From contig JAFGPC010000048.1 in the NCBI GenBank assembly GCA_016926155.1, positions 1 through 38,333 of the forward strand: 38,333 bases of DNA. Direction: 5' to 3'. The notes under the pieces are model-generated. The model did no database searches. It was given only the letters and a program-made list of their open reading frames with translations, and was not told where the DNA came from. Of this stretch, positions 33,650-38,333 are shown piece by piece. Every line of letters starts with the position of its first letter. The first letter of the stretch is position 1. The stretch comes from Sedimentisphaerales bacterium. Its GTDB lineage: Bacteria; Planctomycetota; Phycisphaerae; Sedimentisphaerales; Anaerohalosphaeraceae. The position numbers were made by a program, and so were the translations under genes.

Positions 33650-34978
33650 ATGAGTAGTGATATACGATTGCAGGACATTGAGAATCCAAATTTGTTTCGG
33701 GATACCTTTCCCTATGTGGAATTTCCCAAGGTTGTTTTCGACAGTAATCCGGTTCCCTATGACTTTCCCGAACAAATCTGGATTACTGATACGACTTTCC
33801 GTGACGGGCAGCAGGCTCGTCCCCCTTACACGCCCGAACAGGTCCTGCGAATCTACGATTTTATGCACGAAATCGACGGTGGCAGCGGTTTGATCCGCCA
33901 GAGCGAGTTCTTTCTATACTCCGACCGTGACCGCAAAGCTGTCGAATTATGTAAAGAAAGAGGGTATCAATATCCCGAAGTGACCGGCTGGATTCGGGCA
34001 GTAGCGTCCGATTTTCGTCTGGTCAGCCAGATGGGCTTGCAGGAAACGGGCATTTTAACTTCGGCAAGCGATTATCATGTGTTCCTGAAGCTTCGAAAGA
34101 CCCGCAGCCAGGCCCTGCAAAGTTACCTGGATATTGTTAAAGCCGCTCTGGACAGCGGAATCAATCCTCGGTGCCATTTTGAGGATATTACCCGGGCCGA
34201 TTATGACGGTTTTATCCTTCCGTTCGCAGTTGAACTGATGAAACTATCTAAAGAGTATAACAAACCAATTAAGATCCGGATGTGTGATACACTTGGCTTC
34301 GGTGTGCCTTATCCAGGCGTGGCCCTGCCACGAAGTGTACCCAAACTGGTTCATGGTTTGCGCAGCATTGGTGTCCCCTCTGAATGGCTTGAATGGCATG
34401 GACATAATGATCTTCATAAGGTCCAGGTCAATGCGGCCGTCGCGTGGTTGTACGGCTGCAGTGCTGCTAACTGTGCGATTTTTGGCGTCGGTGAACGAAC
34501 GGGTAATCCACCGCTGGAGGCACTGGTCATCGAACACGCCCAGCTTCGGGGCACCAATCCCAAAGTCAATTACGAAGCGATTACCGAACTGGCTAAATAT
34601 GCGGAAAAGGACTTGGGCTTTACTCTGGCAGGCAACTATCCATTGGTCGGCAAGGACTTTAATGTAACGCGTGCGGGCATTCATGCCGACGGTCTGTTGA
34701 AAAACGAGGAGATTTACAACTGTTTTGATACAAAGAAACTGTTGGGTCGACCCGTAGGTGTAGCAATCACCGACAAAAGTGGCGCAGCGGGTATTAAACA
34801 TTTCATCGAAGAACAATACGTTATTGATATCGCCAAGCATGATCCGCGAGTCATGCAGATCAAGGACAAGATCGATGTGGAATACGCCGCCGATCGGGTC
34901 TCGGCGATCTCGGAACAGGAAATGGAGGCATGGATCGTCGAGGCGTTCGGGGCCGATCTACCTCCGCGCCGCGGGTAA
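33650..34978 (+). CDS. LeuA/HMGL-family acyltransferase, probable Re-citrate synthase
   Basis: A 442-residue enzyme of the DRE-TIM (HMG-CoA lyase/isopropylmalate synthase) superfamily, which condenses an acyl-CoA with a 2-oxoacid. The metal and catalytic motif is WITDTTFRDGQQARPPY (Arg51, Asp52), and the second metal motif is EWHGHNDLHK. CHFEDITRAD, KIRMCDTLGFG, GVGERTGNPPLE and KDFNVTRAGIHADG are also present. No LeuA regulatory domain follows. The DGQQARPPY form matches my memory of Re-citrate synthases of anaerobes more than of LeuA or homocitrate synthase. ATG 33650 is chosen because GGGAG lies 8 bp upstream. Confidence 0.8.
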   Translation: MSSDIRLQDIENPNLFRDTFPYVEFPKVVFDSNPVPYDFPEQIWITDTTFRDGQQARPPYTPEQVLRIYDFMHEIDGGSGLIRQSEFFLYSDRDRKAVELCKERGYQYPEVTGWIRAVASDFRLVSQMGLQETGILTSASDYHVFLKLRKTRSQALQSYLDIVKAALDSGINPRCHFEDITRADYDGFILPFAVELMKLSKEYNKPIKIRMCDTLGFGVPYPGVALPRSVPKLVHGLRSIGVPSEWLEWHGHNDLHKVQVNAAVAWLYGCSAANCAIFGVGERTGNPPLEALVIEHAQLRGTNPKVNYEAITELAKYAEKDLGFTLAGNYPLVGKDFNVTRAGIHADGLLKNEEIYNCFDTKKLLGRPVGVAITDKSGAAGIKHFIEEQYVIDIAKHDPRVMQIKDKIDVEYAADRVSAISEQEMEAWIVEAFGADLPPRRG

Positions 34979-35079
34979 TTGAAAACGGATACAACCCATG
35001 GTCCCGCCACCGTGATCGGAAAAGGAGCAGGATCTGTTTTTCAATACAATGGATGTAATCTGGGTAAGGTAAGGATGCA

Positions 35080-35850
35080 TTGAGCCAGAACACGATTCAG
35101 GCGATATTATTTGACTTGGGCGAGACATTGATCTGTTTCGGGCCGATCAAGCCGGGGCCGTTGTTTCGCGAGGCGGCAGAGAAATCGTACGCCTATCTCA
35201 AGAGCCTCGGCCAGCCGGTCAGTGGCTTTTTCCGGTATTACTGGGCCAACTTAATCGGCCTTCGGCTGCATATTTTCCGGTCTCTGTTGACGTGTAATGA
35301 TTTTGACGCTCTGGAAGCCTTGCGAAAAACCGGCCGAAAAAAAGGCTTTGATCTGACTGAGGAGCAATGGGAGGAGCTTCATTTTCGCTGGTATGAGCCG
35401 CTGTTTCATATCGCTCAGTTTGAAAACGACCTGCGTGAGACGCTGGGTCGCCTGTCCGAGACGCTCAAGCTGGGGATCGTGTCCAACACGTTTGTCCATG
35501 CCTCGGCGCTGGAGCGGCATATGGAGCATATGGGCGTGCTGAATTTTTTTCATCCGCGTCTGTATTCGTATGATTTCCCGTTTCGCAAGCCGGACAAGCG
35601 GATCTTTCTGGAGGCGGCCCGGCAGATTGGTGCAGCGCCGGAGGCGATTCTGTATGTCGGGGACCGCATCAACAAGGATGTGCTGGGCGCGATGGCCGCG
35701 GGGATGGCGCCGGTCCTGATCACCGCCCATACCAACCGGGGCAAACGCATCCCCGAAGGGACCTATCAGATCGACCGGCTCTCTGAATTACCCTCTCTTG
35801 TTTCCAAGATCAATGATTCAGGCAAACCGGCAGAAATAGTAAGCAGATAG
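35080..35850 (+). CDS. HAD-superfamily hydrolase
   Basis: A 256-residue haloacid-dehalogenase-like phosphatase. Motif I is FDLGETL with nucleophile Asp12; the second motif-I Asp is Gly here, as in many members of subfamily IA. Motif II is GIVSNT, the motif III Lys is in FRKPDKRIF, and motif IV is YVGDRINKDVLGAMAAGM. The cap region (about 20-100) is helical. The substrate is unknown, probably a small phosphate ester. The start is TTG 35080 with AAGG 5 bp upstream; the nearby ATG is out of frame. It follows the LeuA-like gene by 101 bp. Confidence 0.9.
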   Translation: MSQNTIQAILFDLGETLICFGPIKPGPLFREAAEKSYAYLKSLGQPVSGFFRYYWANLIGLRLHIFRSLLTCNDFDALEALRKTGRKKGFDLTEEQWEELHFRWYEPLFHIAQFENDLRETLGRLSETLKLGIVSNTFVHASALERHMEHMGVLNFFHPRLYSYDFPFRKPDKRIFLEAARQIGAAPEAILYVGDRINKDVLGAMAAGMAPVLITAHTNRGKRIPEGTYQIDRLSELPSLVSKINDSGKPAEIVSR

Positions 35851-35925
35851 CAATTGACAGATTGGAGGCGAGCCCTTGCAGCTTCCGTACAGACGGAACA
35901 ATTTATATCGGTCCGAGGAGGGGTC

Positions 35926-36597
35926 ATGCGAAACACAATTAATATCCCTTTTGTTGTAATGATTTGCCTGTGTCATTTCGGATGCAGTATCCAGTCGAAA
36001 AGCCAGGGGACTCCTTCCCGGCTGGATGATGGATTTTGGTCGTTTTATTCAGCCGAACCCGGGGTGGAAATGGAGGATATCTGGCGGATAGAAGATGATG
36101 TCCTTATTTCCAACGGTTTTCCACTTGGTTACCTGTATTCGATGGATCAATTCGATAATTTTGTACTCACGCTGGAGTGGCGCTGGCCGCCGGATAAAGA
36201 ACCCGGCAAAGGCGGTGTACTGATCCGGATGACCGGAGAGAGAAAGATCTGGCCCAGAAGCCTGGAGGCCCAGATCAACGCCGGGGATGCGGGAGATTTC
36301 TGGGGATTGGACGGATATACCCTTTCCGGACCAAACGACAGGATGCGTTCGCTTGACCATGAACAATTCGGAAAACTGACCAATCTTCGAAAGACAGAGG
36401 CCCTGGAAAAACCCGCCGGCCAGTGGAACCGCTATAAGATCCGAGCAGAGGGGGATACAGTTACCCTTACGATCAATGGAGTAGAAGTCAATAAGGCGAC
36501 TGGATGCGAGGCCCACAAAGGCCATATCTGCCTGACCTCGGAAGGAAGCGAGATTCATTTTCGAAATATCCAGTTAAAACTACTGTCGAATCAGTAG
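35926..36597 (+). CDS. Lipoprotein with 3-keto-disaccharide hydrolase (DUF1080-like) domain
   Basis: A 223-residue protein with a lipoprotein signal (MRNTINIPFVVMICLCHFGC, lipidated Cys20). The rest is one concanavalin-like beta-sandwich of the DUF1080 type: FWSFYSAEPG, IWRIEDDVLISNG, FDNFVLTLEWRWP, GGVLIRMTGE, SLEAQINAGDAGDFWGLDGY, GQWNRYKIRAEGDTVTLTINGVEV and ICLTSEGSEIHFRNIQL. The family is expanded in Planctomycetota and linked to 3-keto-glycoside cleavage. The ATG at 35926 follows GGAGGGG. It begins about 75 bp after the HAD gene. Confidence 0.88.
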   Translation: MRNTINIPFVVMICLCHFGCSIQSKSQGTPSRLDDGFWSFYSAEPGVEMEDIWRIEDDVLISNGFPLGYLYSMDQFDNFVLTLEWRWPPDKEPGKGGVLIRMTGERKIWPRSLEAQINAGDAGDFWGLDGYTLSGPNDRMRSLDHEQFGKLTNLRKTEALEKPAGQWNRYKIRAEGDTVTLTINGVEVNKATGCEAHKGHICLTSEGSEIHFRNIQLKLLSNQ

Positions 36598-36646
36598 GGA
36601 CTTTCAATAACATGGATAGATTCGGGGAGTAGAAATTGGGACATAA

Positions 36647-37174
36647 ATGAACTTGTTACACAATTTATGGCAGATGATTATCTCCAAAGAAAAACGCAGA
36701 TGTATGCGCAATCTGAATCGAGGTGTCTTTAATGTCATAATGAAAAGCAGATATGATCGTGCAATCGAACAATTGAATGAAGTCATCAATTCAAAGGCCC
36801 GTACCGATAGAAACCACCTTCTCGAACTACAAACACTTGGGCAGGCCTTTATATACAAGGGAGAATATGAAAAAGCGAAAGAGTATCTAAATCAGGCGTT
36901 GGATTTAAGTATAAAGGTTAATAACAGATCCTGTGATTTATATGATTTCCTTGGATTCACCCATTTCAAAACAGGTGACTGGGTAAAAGCTTTGTATTTC
37001 AGCAGATTGGCTTGTCAACATAGCAAGAGTAGTTTTTTCAATCGCATTTATATGAAATACATGGGTACTGCGGAAAGTAGGAAACTACTTTTGGAAGAAC
37101 ATGAAGACATGCTTCCGATCCTCACTGCATATTACAAACAGAATACCAACAAATTCAAACTTCCACATGAGTAG
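36647..37174 (+). CDS. TPR-like repeat protein
   Basis: A 175-residue protein with two to three tetratricopeptide-like units: SRYDRAIEQLNEVINSKART, LLELQTLGQAFIYKGEYEKAKEYLNQALDLS and LYDFLGFTHFKTGDWVKALYFSRLAC. These normally mediate protein contacts. No signal peptide is evident and the N-terminus is basic. The final 45 residues are not repeat-like. The partner and role are unknown. It lies alone, 49 bp after the DUF1080 lipoprotein gene. Its base composition is more AT-rich than its neighbours, which may indicate a different history. Confidence 0.75.
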   Translation: MNLLHNLWQMIISKEKRRCMRNLNRGVFNVIMKSRYDRAIEQLNEVINSKARTDRNHLLELQTLGQAFIYKGEYEKAKEYLNQALDLSIKVNNRSCDLYDFLGFTHFKTGDWVKALYFSRLACQHSKSSFFNRIYMKYMGTAESRKLLLEEHEDMLPILTAYYKQNTNKFKLPHE

Positions 37175-37309
37175 AATTTGAACTTACTTCGACATCTCCA
37201 AAAAAGAGCCACCCACATTCCCCTCCGATGGATTGGCCGGGGTGACCCCAAGCACCAATCCGACCTGTGGGCGGCAATATGCTTGATTGCTCTGTTTTCT
37301 GGTCAGGCT

Positions 37310-38152
37310 TTATGACTTCGCTTGCGGATTCTTTCCGGAGAGGCGGTCTTTGATGTCACCCAGCAGGGAAACCATCTTTCCCATCCCCTCGGCCATGGCA
37401 TCCGATTCATAGTCCTGGATGGCGTAGGTCGGCTGGACTTTGGCATCTCCGCAGATAACGGCCAGGAGATTGCCCACGACCTTGGACTGATGGGCCGGGT
37501 TGATGGCGATGCCGCGGTCCCTGAGATGGGCGATGGCTCCATCAACGATTTCGACGGCCCCTTCGACGACGATCTTGCGGGCATCGACGAGGGCCTGGGC
37601 CTGCTGTCGGACGAGCATGGCCTGGGCGATCTCGGGGGCATAGGACAGGTCGGAGATTTCGTAGGAGATGATCCGGACGCCGGCGGCTTTGGCCTTCTCG
37701 GACAATACGCCGACCATCTCCTGACCGATGTGGCTGGTCTCATCCTTGAGGCTCACGCCGTTGTCGGCGGAATAGGGATACTTGGAAGCGACCTGCTTGA
37801 GAACGGCGACGGCCTGGGATTTTACAAAGGCCAGATAGTCTTCCACTTCCAGGGCGGCCTTGACCGAATCGACCACCTTGAAGGTGCAGATGGCGGCGAT
37901 GATGACGGGATTGGCATTGGCATCGGCGACGACGGACTTGGGGATCTCGATGGTCTGCTGCTTGGTGGTCACGGTGATGACCTTGCGGCCCCACAGATTG
38001 ACAAAGAGCATACCCGGCGTATTGAGGACACGGGCCAGCTTGCCCCAGATCAGGATCAGCTTTTCCTCCTGCGGATGGACCACGATCCAGCTTCCCAGTA
38101 TTGTTATGGGTAAAAAGAGGATGCCCAGAATCAGTGATAAGAGTGAATCCAT
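37310..38152 (-). CDS. SPFH/band-7 (stomatin-like) membrane protein
   Basis: A 280-residue protein with an N-terminal membrane helix (about 3-25, LLSLILGILFLPITILGSWIVV), then the SPFH core: EKLILIWGKLARVLNTPGMLFV, VTTKQQTIEIPKSVVADANANPVIIAAICTFKVVD, VEDYLAFVKSQAVAVLKQVAS and VRIISYEISDLSYAPEIAQAM. A coiled-coil tail follows (LVRQQAQALVDARKIVVEGAVEIVDGAI). Such proteins form membrane rings that organise microdomains or guard proteases. No NfeD-like protease partner is visible here. AGGAG lies 9 bp before ATG 38152 on the minus strand. Confidence 0.9.
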   Translation of the reverse strand: MDSLLSLILGILFLPITILGSWIVVHPQEEKLILIWGKLARVLNTPGMLFVNLWGRKVITVTTKQQTIEIPKSVVADANANPVIIAAICTFKVVDSVKAALEVEDYLAFVKSQAVAVLKQVASKYPYSADNGVSLKDETSHIGQEMVGVLSEKAKAAGVRIISYEISDLSYAPEIAQAMLVRQQAQALVDARKIVVEGAVEIVDGAIAHLRDRGIAINPAHQSKVVGNLLAVICGDAKVQPTYAIQDYESDAMAEGMGKMVSLLGDIKDRLSGKNPQAKS

Positions 38153-38209
38153 GTTTCATTCTCCTTGTAATTTCTATTGTTTAATGGGATCCGTTTCCTG
38201 CTTTGATAC

Positions 38210-38238
38210 AACATATCCGCATTTCTACGACGCTACAA
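38210..38238 (-). promoter_or_regulatory. Weak promoter candidate for the SPFH gene
   Basis: On the minus strand, TTGTAG (38238-38233), a 17-bp spacer and TATGTT (38215-38210), 58 bp before the start codon. The -35 match is only 3 of 6. Confidence 0.3.
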
Positions 38239-38333
38239 GCCTTGTTTTGTGACGGTTTTTTCGGCCTTCATTAAATTTTTCGGGTATCTTTGATGCCGCG
38301 GATTCCTATAATTGTTAGTCTTTATATAGATCA

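Noticed and set aside
37230-37256. GGGG/CCCC inverted repeat as a terminator after the TPR gene
   Set aside because: The loop is only three bases and no T-run follows on either strand.
37322-38113. A 263-residue Gly/Asp-rich open frame on the plus strand
   Set aside because: It is antisense to the clear SPFH gene. The repetitive Gly-Asp composition comes from the GCC/ATC codons of that gene.
38300-38325. CTAACA on the minus strand upstream of the SPFH gene as a Pho box
   Set aside because: A single good core at about 150 bp from the gene, with a poor match at 11 bp and no -10 at 9 nt.

Overview
The window looks like a chromosomal segment of a Planctomycetota bacterium, probably class Phycisphaerae or a relative. 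This is inferred from gene content: paired Tat-exported sulfatases, a DUF1080-type (3-keto-disaccharide hydrolase-like) lipoprotein, a PQQ-type beta-propeller, Gram-negative envelope proteins and base composition near 50% GC. No rRNA, CRISPR array, insertion sequence or prophage was seen. One tRNA-Leu is present.

Layout. 1-4016 is mostly minus strand: rpmB (with its own terminator), then gatC, a secreted alpha/beta hydrolase, gatA, a GxxExxY-family protein and the start of a DUF5677-like protein cut by the window edge. The GxxExxY gene is bracketed by two copies of a CACAGAG-triplet repeat; one copy supplies the gatA stop codon. 4240-9149 (plus) holds an SDR oxidoreductase, a secreted propeller-like protein and two formylglycine-type sulfatases, closed by a strong hairpin. 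9345-12813 holds three low-complexity, coiled-coil or very acidic proteins of unknown role around a divergent control region.

12959-33178 is dominated by phosphate control and import. It contains phoB-phoR, a Porin_5-like outer-membrane porin, three tandem Na/Pi-cotransporter-family genes with PhoU-like tails, and pstS-pstC-pstA-pstB-phoU. Five unrelated envelope or secreted genes sit between phoR and the porin (a small membrane protein, a GH-A-like protein, a PQQ propeller, a GspG-like protein and a lipoprotein). After a tRNA-Leu(UAA), 33650-38152 holds a LeuA/HMGL-family enzyme that resembles Re-citrate synthase, a HAD hydrolase, a DUF1080 lipoprotein, a TPR protein and, on the minus strand, an SPFH/band-7 protein.

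How it works together. The most informative non-coding signal is a direct repeat with an 11-bp period and core CTAACA. It is exact three times before pstS, nearly exact three times before phoB, and degenerate four times before the porin. In all three places a TA-starting -10-like hexamer follows exactly 9 nt after the last core. The E. coli Pho box has the same 11-bp geometry (CTGTCAT cores), so this is read as the PhoB site of this lineage. It would link sensing (PhoR), outer-membrane entry (porin) and inner-membrane high-affinity uptake (Pst), and more weakly the Na/Pi transporters, into one regulon.
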